A DNA stretch of 64,000 nt from positions 42,251 to 106,250 of the forward strand of contig NZ_JAIRBM010000018.1 in NCBI RefSeq assembly GCF_020089865.1, given 5' to 3'. Origin of the DNA: Microvirga puerhi (GTDB taxonomy: Bacteria > Pseudomonadota > Alphaproteobacteria > Rhizobiales > Beijerinckiaceae). Within the stretch, counting starts at the first letter, position 1; each line of letters opens with the position of its first letter. The notes under the pieces were generated by a model. It did not search any database and was not told the DNA's origin. It saw only the letters and a list, made by a program, of their open reading frames with translations. The position numbers and the translations under genes were made by a program. Positions 17,769-25,025 of the stretch are shown here, piece by piece.

Positions 17769-20707
17769 CACACTTCCTCCTTCGCTATCATAGGCGGCTC
17801 CGCGGACGTCGTTGGAGCGCGTACCGAACGAGGGACGCGAAGCGACTGGTGCGCCAGGGCGATCAGAATGAGCACGGTGGAGCCCACCACGACCGTGAAG
17901 ACGCCGAGGTCGAACAGGAGCGCGGTGGCGGCGGGCACCTTGCCGATGGCAGGCAGGTCGAAGTACCGGAAATAGGAGGTCAGGAACGGATAGCCGAACA
18001 CCCATGCCCCCATGCCCGTGAAGGCGGCGCAGAGTAGGCCCAGCCCCGTCCAGAGGATCGGACGGATCCGCAGTCGCGCCTCGATCCAGCGCGTTCCGCC
18101 CGCCATGTATTGCAGGATGAGGGCGATCGACATCGTGACACCGGCCGCGAAACCTCCGCCCGGCAGATCGTGCCCGCGCAGAAAGAAATACACGGCGACA
18201 GTTCCGATCACAGGGAAGAGCCACTGCATGATGATCCCGGGGATGGTGAGGTAATCGGCGAGGGTGTCGCCAACGGCTCGGTCCGGACGGGCCCTGTCAT
18301 AGGCGTCCTGGGCCTGCTGCTGCTCCGGCGCCTCAACGCTTTCCGGCGCCGGGCGGAAGCGGCGCAGGAGCGAGAAGACCGTGACCGCCACGATGGCGAG
18401 AACCACGATCTCGCCGAAGGTGTCGAAGCCACGGAAATCGACCAGGATGACGTTGACGATATTGCGACCGCCCCCCCCGGAATATGCGTTCTCGACGAAA
18501 TAGCGCGCGATGGTATCCGGCAGAGGCCGCGTGAGCATCGTATAGACGATCAGCGACATGCCTGCCCCGGCTGCGAGGGCCAGCATCAGATCTCGGGCCC
18601 GCCGTAGCCTGGCTCTGGTTCCCATCGAGAGCTCTTCGCCCACGACCTCGATCCGCTTCGGCAGCCAGCGCAAGCCAAGGAGGATCAGTACCGTCGTGAC
18701 GATCTCGACCAGAAGCTGGGTGATGGCGAGGTCCGGCGCGGAGAACCAGACGAAGGTGATACAGGTCACCAGTCCGGCCCCGCCCAATAGCACTAAGGCA
18801 GCGAGGCGATGGAACTTGGCCTGGTAGGCCGCGCCGATGGCACAGATGCCTCCGACTATCCAAAGCAGCAGGAAGGCCGGGTCGAACGCAGTCCCCGGGA
18901 GTGCGCCAGCCTCAAGCCCATGCCGGTAGAGCGGCCAGAGCGCCGCAATCACCGCGAAGGCCACGAGCAGCCGCAGTTGCGGCTGAAGCCGCTGCGTGCC
19001 GAACAGACGGTCCAGGGAGCGGGCCCATTTCCAGGACAGGGTGACGAGGACCTGTTCGAAGAGGCGTTGGCCCTTGAGGCGGCGCACCAGGGGTGATCCG
19101 TCGAGGCCCTTCGCGAGATAACCCTGCAACAGCCAGTACAGGATGACGCCGCCGGTCAGGGCGATCATGCTCATAATCAGAGGCTCGTTGAATCCGTGCC
19201 ATATGGCGAGGCTGTAGTAGGGTGTATCCGGACCCAGGACCGCTCGGACCGCCGTGGCGAGGAATGGCTTGATGGTCATTGCCGGAAGGACGCCGACGAG
19301 GAGACATGCCAGGACGAGGAGCTCGACGGGAAAGCGCATCCAGTGCGGCGGCTCATGTGGCGTGCGCGGCAGGTCCGTCGGAGGTGGGCCAAAGAACACG
19401 CCGTGGATGAAGCGCAGGGAGTAGGCCACGCTGAAGGCGCTCGCCAGCATGGCGAAGTATGGCAGGGAGTGATCGAGGAGCGAGTCGACGTGGTAGGCGG
19501 CCGCCTCGGCGAAGAACATCTCCTTGGACAGGAAGCCATTGAGCAGCGGCACGCCAGCCATGGCAGCGGCTGCGACCATCGCCAGGGTGGCCGTGATCGG
19601 CATGAATCGGAACAGCCCGCTCAGGCGCCGGATGTCGCGGGTGCCGGATTCGTGGTCGATGATGCCGGCGGCCATGAATAGGGACGCCTTGAAGGTGGCA
19701 TGGTTGATGGTGTGGAAGATGGCGGCAACAGCGGCGAGCGGGCTTCCGAGCCCGAGCAGGAGCGTGATCAGGCCAAGATGGCTGATAGTGGAATAGGCAA
19801 GCAGGCCCTTCAGATCCTGTTGGAAGATCGCCGCGTAGGCTCCGAGAAGCAGCGTACAGAGACCAGCTGACACTACGATGTAGAACCACGCTTCCGTGCC
19901 GGACAGGACAGGCCAGAGCAGGGTCAGCAAGAATACGCCCGCCTTCACCATGGTGGCCGAATGGAGGTAGGCCGAGACCGGCGTGGGTGCGGCCATGGCG
20001 TGCGGAAGCCAGAAGTGAAACGGGAACTGTGCGCTCTTGGTCAGCGCCCCCAGCAGGACCAGGATCAGGGCCGGCAGGTAAAGGCTGCTGCCGCGGATGC
20101 GGCCACCGGAGGCCAGCACCTCATCCACGCCGTAGCTGCCGACGATGTGGCCGATCAGCAAGACACCGACGAGTAGGCACAATCCCCCGGCGGCAGTGAC
20201 CGTCAGCGCCATGCGCGCGCCGTCGCGCGCGCTGGCATTGTGGTGCCAGTAGCCGATGAGGAGGAAGGAGAACAGGCTGGTCAGCTCCCAGAAGAAGACC
20301 AACTGGATCAGGTTGCCCGAGAGCACGATGCCCAGCATGGCGCCCATGAAAGCGAGCAGGAACGCGAAGAAGCGCGGCACCGGGTCGGCGGGCGACATGT
20401 AGTAGCGGGCATAGAGCACGACCAGGAAGCCGATGCTGGTCACCAGCATGGTGAACAGCCAGGTAAAGCCGTCCATGCGCAAGCTGAAATCGATACCGAG
20501 GGTCGGCAACCACGCGACACTCATGCGCAGAACGCCGCCATGATGAACGCCCGGATATTGAGCGACCGTCAGGGTAGCGCTGCAGAGGGCCACGGCTCCA
20601 GCCAGGAAGGCAGCGCCGTTCCTGGCATCTTGCCGCAAGAAGGCGGCAACGACGCTCCCCACAAAAGGAAGGGCGACGATGGCCAGGAGGGGCATGCCAC
20701 TGGACAT
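17768..20707 (-). CDS. mnhA: Na+/H+ antiporter (Mrp/Mnh) fused subunits A and B
   Basis: A 979-residue fusion, first gene of the operon. Residues about 1-780 are MnhA (NuoL-like): RYYMSPADPVPRFFAFL, ELTSLFSFLLIGYWH, LTKSAQFPFHFWLPHAMAAPTPVSAYLHSATMVKAGV, and the C-terminal MbhD/MbhE-like part with ITQLLVEIVTTVLILLGLRWLPKR. Residues about 820-960 are MnhB with LPGGGFAAGVTMSIALILQYMAGG. The fusion gives the six-gene group 2 Mrp operon (AB-C-D-E-F-G) typical of rhizobia. Expected role: secondary export of Na+, K+ or Li+ in exchange for protons, pH and salt tolerance. GGAAGGAG sits 11 bases before the start. Confidence 0.93.
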   Translation of the reverse strand: MSSGMPLLAIVALPFVGSVVAAFLRQDARNGAAFLAGAVALCSATLTVAQYPGVHHGGVLRMSVAWLPTLGIDFSLRMDGFTWLFTMLVTSIGFLVVLYARYYMSPADPVPRFFAFLLAFMGAMLGIVLSGNLIQLVFFWELTSLFSFLLIGYWHHNASARDGARMALTVTAAGGLCLLVGVLLIGHIVGSYGVDEVLASGGRIRGSSLYLPALILVLLGALTKSAQFPFHFWLPHAMAAPTPVSAYLHSATMVKAGVFLLTLLWPVLSGTEAWFYIVVSAGLCTLLLGAYAAIFQQDLKGLLAYSTISHLGLITLLLGLGSPLAAVAAIFHTINHATFKASLFMAAGIIDHESGTRDIRRLSGLFRFMPITATLAMVAAAAMAGVPLLNGFLSKEMFFAEAAAYHVDSLLDHSLPYFAMLASAFSVAYSLRFIHGVFFGPPPTDLPRTPHEPPHWMRFPVELLVLACLLVGVLPAMTIKPFLATAVRAVLGPDTPYYSLAIWHGFNEPLIMSMIALTGGVILYWLLQGYLAKGLDGSPLVRRLKGQRLFEQVLVTLSWKWARSLDRLFGTQRLQPQLRLLVAFAVIAALWPLYRHGLEAGALPGTAFDPAFLLLWIVGGICAIGAAYQAKFHRLAALVLLGGAGLVTCITFVWFSAPDLAITQLLVEIVTTVLILLGLRWLPKRIEVVGEELSMGTRARLRRARDLMLALAAGAGMSLIVYTMLTRPLPDTIARYFVENAYSGGGGRNIVNVILVDFRGFDTFGEIVVLAIVAVTVFSLLRRFRPAPESVEAPEQQQAQDAYDRARPDRAVGDTLADYLTIPGIIMQWLFPVIGTVAVYFFLRGHDLPGGGFAAGVTMSIALILQYMAGGTRWIEARLRIRPILWTGLGLLCAAFTGMGAWVFGYPFLTSYFRYFDLPAIGKVPAATALLFDLGVFTVVVGSTVLILIALAHQSLRVPRSVRAPTTSAEPPMIAKEEV

Positions 20708-21445
20708 GAGCTGAGCGGTCTCCTTCCGGGTGGAAAGTGCGGGGCGAAACTCCGAAACGATGGGGCGATATCGCCCAATATGGTTGACATATGCGCCCAG
20801 ACCAAGGGCCTGCCCGATAAAATTTACGTCAGGGTAGGGCTGGACCGGCGCGGGTAGCAGTGCAGCGGTATTGTCTCATTAAGTCGCATCAGTCGCGCTG
20901 AGGCAAACTCAGGCAGCTGATGGGGTCAGAGGGCGAGGCCGGCCGCAGACGTCCCGCTATGACATTAAGACGGGGAGGATGAGTAAAAGAGTAGAGCGGA
21001 GAAAGCAGAGTGAACGGGGGCGCTCGGTCGAGGAGACATTTCAAAAGCTACTTCAGGCCTCTGGACGATCGAGAGCCCCGCATTGCCCATTCTCACTGAC
21101 GCACTGCAGATGTGAATTTGCCCGGCTATTGAGGCCCTCGTGCGAGCTTGTCGATGATACGTCGCAGCGGTTGGTAGTCCTGCTTATTCAGGAGGCGTTC
21201 GACCGCATTCGTATCACGCCGGGTCTGGCCAAGCCCATCCAGGAGACAGCCATCCTGATCGACCGCTACAGCTACTGCTCCCAGCCGAAAAGGATGTCCG
21301 CGACATCATCCAAGTGCCGGATGTCGTGGCGGCTCGGCCATTTACGTTGATGTGCCGGAGCGCAGTCCAGCCCGAACCTCAGGGGCCGACGCTGGACAGT
21401 TTCGTAGACACGATGATGCCATGTTCTGACCGCCATCAAATGGGG
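20708..21445. other. long intergenic region without a supported gene
   Basis: About 740 bases between mnhA (leftward) and a small unknown gene. The palindrome at 20763-20776 lies here. The sequence from about 20,900 to 21,445 has open frames up to about 120 residues but none with a family pattern or ribosome site. The word TGGGGTCAG occurs near 20,922 and again near 21,438, in the same orientation, which might mark a decayed insertion; I cannot identify a transposase. Confidence 0.4.
20763..20776. promoter_or_regulatory. 14-base perfect palindrome upstream of the mnh operon
   Basis: GGGCGATATCGCCC is exactly symmetric and lies about 55 bases before the mnhA start. It could be an operator or, in the RNA, a strong leader hairpin. 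No regulator gene is adjacent. Confidence 0.35.
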
Positions 21446-21676
21446 TCAGCGATCATTCAGGATGGGCGTCAGGACGCTTTGCCCGGCAGCAGCCGCGCGG
21501 ATCTGTGACTCGCTTGCGGCGCGTTCGGTCCCGCTTGCGGTATTCCTGATCCTGTAGCTGAACTCACCGTTGCTTTCGGGCATCAGACGAATGACTTCGT
21601 AGATGCCGCTTGTGCGGTCAGCGAAGTGTGTGCCAGCAGCATGAACCAACTGGCCAATGGAATACTTGTGGCTCAT
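21446..21676 (-). CDS. small conserved hypothetical protein
   Basis: A 76-residue protein beginning MSHKYSIGQLVHAAG. I recall similar short proteins (MSHKY-x-IGQ start, a YxVIRLMP core and a YRIRN strand) in Methylobacterium and Bradyrhizobium-type genomes, with no known function; the compact beta-rich pattern suggests an SH3-like fold, which is inference. It starts 17 bases after the preceding gene in the cspA-infA string and is probably cotranscribed. Confidence 0.72.
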   Translation of the reverse strand: MSHKYSIGQLVHAAGTHFADRTSGIYEVIRLMPESNGEFSYRIRNTASGTERAASESQIRAAAAGQSVLTPILNDR

Positions 21677-21693
21677 GGCGAAGCCTTTCGAGA

Positions 21694-21963
21694 TTAATTG
21701 AGAGACATCGACCGGGGAGCCGTATGTGTCCGGATTGGCAGAACGTGCTCGACCTCAGCATCACATCGCTGATCAATGATCTCAGCGAGAACCATCGTGT
21801 CGTCAGCGCCCATCGTACTGGTCGGGTAGATCTGGTACTCGCTGTTCTTCTCGACGACGACGGCGTCGCGATCAAACCGCAGTACACAATTGATTTGCCG
21901 CATGAGCCATTCCGGTACGCGGTCTCCGGCCTCGAACGTCCAGGTCTTTTCGCGCATCGTCAT
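21694..21963 (-). CDS. small hypothetical protein in the cspA-infA string
   Basis: An 89-residue protein I do not recognise. It begins MTMREKTWTFEAG with a GGGGA element just before the first ATG; the second ATG (21957) is an alternative start. Features: a WLMRQINCVLRFDRDAVVVEKN core and acidic middle. It begins 23 bases after the infA stop and ends 17 bases before the next small gene, so it is probably part of one transcript and perhaps made under the same cold or stress condition. Confidence 0.6.
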   Translation of the reverse strand: MTMREKTWTFEAGDRVPEWLMRQINCVLRFDRDAVVVEKNSEYQIYPTSTMGADDTMVLAEIIDQRCDAEVEHVLPIRTHTAPRSMSLN

Positions 21964-21986
21964 TTTCCCCGCAAATCCGCGGCACC

Positions 21987-22265
21987 TTACCGACGGCGGA
22001 ACTGTGGACGGCGCTGTGCCGCCGGGCGAGGGCCCGTTGATCCGCTGTCCTTGTGACGGAAGATAAGCCGACCCTTGTCGAGATCATAAGGTGACATCTC
22101 GACCGTGACGCGATCGCCCGCGAGCGTCTTGATGCGGTTCTTTTTCATCTTGCCGGCCGTGTAGGCGACGATCTCATGCCCGCTCTCCAGCTTCACGCGG
22201 TAGCGAGCATCCGGCAGGATCTCGACGACCTCGCCCTCAAATGTAATCAATTCTTCCTTAGCCAT
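21987..22265 (-). CDS. infA: translation initiation factor IF-1 with basic C-terminal tail
   Basis: A 92-residue S1/OB-fold protein: [73 protein letters not shown] is a clear IF-1, which occludes the ribosomal A site during initiation. IF-1 is normally about 72 residues; here about 20 extra residues ([18 protein letters not shown]) add an Arg-rich tail, a variant known in alphaproteobacteria. Start at 22265 has AAGGA 8 bases upstream. It lies only 26 bases beyond the cspA terminator, leaving no room for a full promoter of its own, so expression should depend on read-through. Probably an accessory copy. Confidence 0.93.
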   Translation of the reverse strand: MAKEELITFEGEVVEILPDARYRVKLESGHEIVAYTAGKMKKNRIKTLAGDRVTVEMSPYDLDKGRLIFRHKDSGSTGPRPAAQRRPQFRRR

Positions 22266-22283
22266 TGCAAAATCCTTCGGTGA

Positions 22284-22315
22284 AAACAAAAAAGCCGCTC
22301 CCGAGGGGCGGCTTT
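22284..22315 (-). terminator. intrinsic terminator/attenuator between cspA and infA
   Basis: On the minus strand, AAAGCCGC pairs with GCGGCTTT, extended by three more pairs to an 11-pair stem with a three-base CGA loop, followed by TTTTTTGTTTT. It lies 43 bases after the cspA stop and just before the infA ribosome site. Confidence 0.8.
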
Positions 22316-22357
22316 GCCAAGCGGCGTGGGTCTCACGCCGCCTGTTTTGATAAAGAT

Positions 22358-22567
22358 TTAGGCCGTCTGGATGTTGTTGACGGCAACCTTGCCGCTACGG
22401 CGGTCTTCTGCCGTGTCGAAGGTAACCTTCTGACCTTCGCGAAGGCCGCGGATGCCGGCGCGCTCGAGAGCCGTGGCGTGGACGAAGACGTCCTTGTCAC
22501 CGTTGTCGGGCTGAATGAAGCCGAAGCCTTTTTGATCGTTGTAGAACTTAACAGTACCCGAAATCAT
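22358..22567 (-). CDS. cspA: cold-shock protein (CspA family)
   Basis: A 69-residue single CSD protein. RNP1 GFGFIQ and RNP2 VFVHATAL are intact: [42 protein letters not shown]. It binds single-stranded RNA/DNA and melts structures, and family members act as transcription antiterminators. The start at 22567 has AAGGA 8 bases upstream; an ATG at 22576 overlaps that site. A leader of about 150 bases separates it from a candidate promoter, as usual for cold-inducible csp genes. Confidence 0.95.
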   Translation of the reverse strand: MISGTVKFYNDQKGFGFIQPDNGDKDVFVHATALERAGIRGLREGQKVTFDTAEDRRSGKVAVNNIQTA

Positions 22568-23021
22568 AGGGGTCATCCTTGGTTATGCGTCAGTGCACGT
22601 GGGCAAAGTGCGTGAAAATCACGACCTCCGGCCCGGTTGGTCGATGTTTGGAAGAGTGTCTGAACGTGCGCCTGGCGTACCAAGGCGAAACAGCCCGATT
22701 GTCCGGCCAAATGTCGATAGAGCCTATCTAGTGCTCTCTTAAGGCGAATACAAGGCAGCCGGGCAAGAAGGACGTTATTCTCTGCCGAGGCTCAGTTTTA
22801 GCTTGTAAAAGGCCAAGTCATCCCCCATCTTAGTCCGATCAACCGACGTGTTCGGCCTGCTCTTGCTCGCTCGTGATCGAGCGCCGAGCCCGCTTTCCGT
22901 TCCAATCGCTTGTTATTTTCCAGCCCGCTCAGGCGGGCGCCAGCACGTCGTTGCTCTGCATTCGACGACCTCAAACACAAAAGCTGCTCGATTTTTGAAG
23001 TGATGCAGCGACAGGAAATTC
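22568..23021. other. leader and divergent intergenic region
   Basis: About 450 bases holding the cspA leader and promoter (leftward) and the upstream region of a 48-residue gene (rightward). No further gene is supported. Confidence 0.5.
22725..22753 (-). promoter_or_regulatory. candidate promoter of the cspA-infA string
   Basis: On the minus strand TTGTAT (22748-22753) and TAGATA (22725-22730) are separated by exactly 17 bases. It would give a 5-prime leader of about 150 bases before cspA. Weak match to consensus, placed by position. Confidence 0.35.
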
Positions 23022-23168
23022 ATGTCTACTTCTACCCAGAAACGGCTTCAGAAGCACAAGCCGGGGCCCTTAAAAGACGCTCCGCAGGCCAAGGTCGCCG
23101 CCAAATCCCAACAATCTGGTCTGTCGCGAGAGGAAATCCGTCAGATCGTCATCGAGATGATCGGCTAA
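23022..23168 (+). CDS. 48-residue small protein, unknown
   Basis: Too short for usual gene finding. The frame opens with ATG after AGGAAATTC (AGGAA 4 bases before the start) and encodes MSTSTQKRLQKHKPGPLKD..., a Lys/Gln-rich N-terminus followed by SREEIRQIVIEMIG at the C-terminus, an amphipathic helix reminiscent of small proteins in Rhizobiales. Third-position GC is high (AAG, CTG, ATC, GTC), as in real genes here. It ends about 200 bases before the GntR gene and does not appear to belong to that operon. No function can be assigned. Confidence 0.6.
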   Translation: MSTSTQKRLQKHKPGPLKDAPQAKVAAKSQQSGLSREEIRQIVIEMIG

Positions 23169-23370
23169 CGTCCAGTCACAGCTCCCACATCGAGAGACGA
23201 CCTCGCTCGATACGCCGTGCGCCATTCGCACAGCGTCTAGCGTGAAGGGTCATAGGCATCTGAAAGGGGACGATGCGTGCGAGGTGGTTCACGCTGTCTC
23301 CATTTGCGCTAATGTATCATCGTTTGACATCGGCTGACGCGGCTTCGAGAGGGCGCATAGGGTAGACGCG

Positions 23371-24144
23371 ATGGAGATCTCGGAGCAGGACGCTGAAACC
23401 GTTCGGCAGGGCCAGCTTGAGGGCCGTCAGCCACTCTATCTCTCCGTGTATGGTCTGCTGCGGGACGAAATCCAAGTCGGCCGATGGAAGGTCGGTGCTT
23501 CACTACCGTCGGAAGCGGCCCTGTCGGATCGGTTCCAGGTCAGCCGCATCACGACACGTCATGCACTCCGGCTTCTCGAGGCAGACGGCTACATCAGGAA
23601 GGCGCAATCCCGTCGCCCAGTCGTCACGGCCGCGGCTCCGCCCCGCAGGGAAGGCTGGTTCATGGAATCCTTGGCCGACATCGTCGCGATGGTCGGCGAC
23701 GCACGCCTCGACATCCAGAGTTGGCAACTGGAGCGTTCCGCCCCGGATGCGAGAGATTTCGGGTTACCACTTGCGACACGGCTCCACTGTCTGCGTGGAA
23801 TCCTTTCGCGCAACGGACGCCCCTATGCTCGCTCGATCATCTATTTCCGGCCGGAGGTCGGGTCACGGCTGCCCCGCGGCGCCTTCAACGACGCGGTGGT
23901 CTTTCGCGTTCTCCAGCGCGAACTTGGCATCCACATCGAGGACGTCCGGATGATCGTATGGGCGGAGCTTGCCTCCGAGGAGGATGCCCGCGATCTCGGA
24001 TGCGAGGTCGGCGATGCCATCCTGGCGACCCAGTTGCTGTACCGCGACGAGAGGGCTTCTCTCATCGAGATCGCCTATAGCCGCGCCCTCGCATCACAGG
24101 CCCGATTGTCCACGCGTCTCGTCACGTCGGCGCGGGATCCTTGA
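23371..24144 (+). CDS. GntR-family transcriptional regulator, HutC/UTRA type
   Basis: A 257-residue repressor. Winged helix at about residues 20-88: PLYLSVYGLLRDEIQVGRWKVGASLPSEAALSDRFQVSRITTRHALRLLEADGYIRKAQSRRP, then a UTRA ligand-binding domain ending in LYRDERASLIEIAYSRALASQARL. The UTRA domain senses small molecules such as sugars or amino acid derivatives. It is divergent from nothing but lies immediately upstream of the SDR-dehydrogenase-ABC locus; a perfect palindrome in that promoter is the expected operator. The end is 18 bases before the operator, so the gene and its operon are adjacent but separately transcribed. Confidence 0.88.
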   Translation: MEISEQDAETVRQGQLEGRQPLYLSVYGLLRDEIQVGRWKVGASLPSEAALSDRFQVSRITTRHALRLLEADGYIRKAQSRRPVVTAAAPPRREGWFMESLADIVAMVGDARLDIQSWQLERSAPDARDFGLPLATRLHCLRGILSRNGRPYARSIIYFRPEVGSRLPRGAFNDAVVFRVLQRELGIHIEDVRMIVWAELASEEDARDLGCEVGDAILATQLLYRDERASLIEIAYSRALASQARLSTRLVTSARDP

Positions 24145-24169
24145 CAATTCCTCGGACAAAGCTTGTTAT
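24141..24169 (+). promoter_or_regulatory. promoter of the SDR/E1-fusion/ABC operon
   Basis: TTGACA (24141-24146), a perfect -35, is followed after 17 bases by TGTTAT (24164-24169), a 4/6 match to TATAAT. It lies between the GntR stop and the SDR start. Confidence 0.6.
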
Positions 24170-24175
24170 AACAAG
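24162..24175. promoter_or_regulatory. perfect palindrome overlapping the -10, probable GntR/UTRA operator
   Basis: CTTGTTATAACAAG is exactly symmetric (14 bases) and covers the -10 hexamer. HutC-type GntR proteins bind symmetric sites of this general kind; the repressor gene ends 18 bases upstream. This geometry implies repression by blocking RNA polymerase. Confidence 0.65.
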
Positions 24176-24224
24176 TTGAGGGCATAATCCGGCAGAAAGC
24201 CGGGGCGCCCCAGAGGGAAACGCC

Positions 24225-25022
24225 ATGCAGGTCGGCCTCCAAGGGAAGGTCGCACTGGTGACTGGCGCGGCGCAAGGGATCGGACGCTCAATCGCCGATA
24301 CGCTGGCGCAAAACGGCGCGCGGGTCATCTATACGGACCTCGACATCGATCGTGCGGCCGATGCCGCGCGTACCTCCGTTCCATGCGAGAAAGGTCATCT
24401 CGCCTTCGCAATGGATGTCTCTGACGGCCGTCACATCGACGCGACGGTCGCCGAGGCTGCGGCGACAGCGGGCCGGATCGACATCCTCGTCAACAATGCC
24501 GGGATCGGGGTGAGAGCAGCGGACCGGAAGACCATCGACGAGTTCCCCATCGAGACTTGGGACGAGATGCTCAGGATCGACCTGACGGGGGTGTTCCGGG
24601 TCAGTCGTGCCGTCATTCCGCACATGAAGTCCCAGCGCTCCGGCCGGATCATCAACATCGCGTCCGTCCTCGGTCTTGTCCCCATGCGCCTCCAAAGCTC
24701 CTACGTCGCGGCAAAGGCGGGGGTGGTCAATCTGACCCGCTCGATGGCGATCGAGCTGGCGCCTCACGGCATTCTGGTCAACGGGATCGCTCCAGGCTCG
24801 ACTGCTACCGAGGGCTGGAAGCACTGGATTGGCGATGCAAAAAGCGAGGAGCTCGATCTCCATGCGAGGCTCCTGTCGCATATTCCTCTCGGCAGACCCG
24901 CATCGACGCAGGAGATCGCGAACGGGGCCCTTTTTCTCGCGGCTCCGGAAAGCTCCTACATCACAGGGCATGTCCTTCCCATCGATGGCGGTTGGACCGC
25001 CGGCTTTGCACGGGATTTTTGA
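24225..25022 (+). CDS. short-chain dehydrogenase/reductase (SDR)
   Basis: A 265-residue classical SDR. TGAAQGIGRS cofactor loop, NNAGIG, NIASVLG with catalytic Ser, YVAAKAG (Tyr and Lys) and C-terminal ITGHVLPIDGGWTAG. First gene of the UTRA-controlled operon. It is followed after three bases by the E1-fusion gene, so it likely oxidises the upstream sugar- or alcohol-type substrate that ends in a 2-oxoacid. Substrate unknown. Confidence 0.88.
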   Translation: MQVGLQGKVALVTGAAQGIGRSIADTLAQNGARVIYTDLDIDRAADAARTSVPCEKGHLAFAMDVSDGRHIDATVAEAAATAGRIDILVNNAGIGVRAADRKTIDEFPIETWDEMLRIDLTGVFRVSRAVIPHMKSQRSGRIINIASVLGLVPMRLQSSYVAAKAGVVNLTRSMAIELAPHGILVNGIAPGSTATEGWKHWIGDAKSEELDLHARLLSHIPLGRPASTQEIANGALFLAAPESSYITGHVLPIDGGWTAGFARDF

Positions 25023-25025
25023 GCC

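Noticed and set aside
20763..20776. Palindrome before mnhA considered as a riboswitch or yybP-like element
   Set aside because: A single 14-base palindrome without further conserved structure does not support a riboswitch.
20979..21350. A 123-residue plus-strand frame between mnhA and the small unknown gene
   Set aside because: Cys/Arg/Ser-rich composition, no ribosome site and no family pattern; also considered a decayed transposase but no transposase motif can be recognised.
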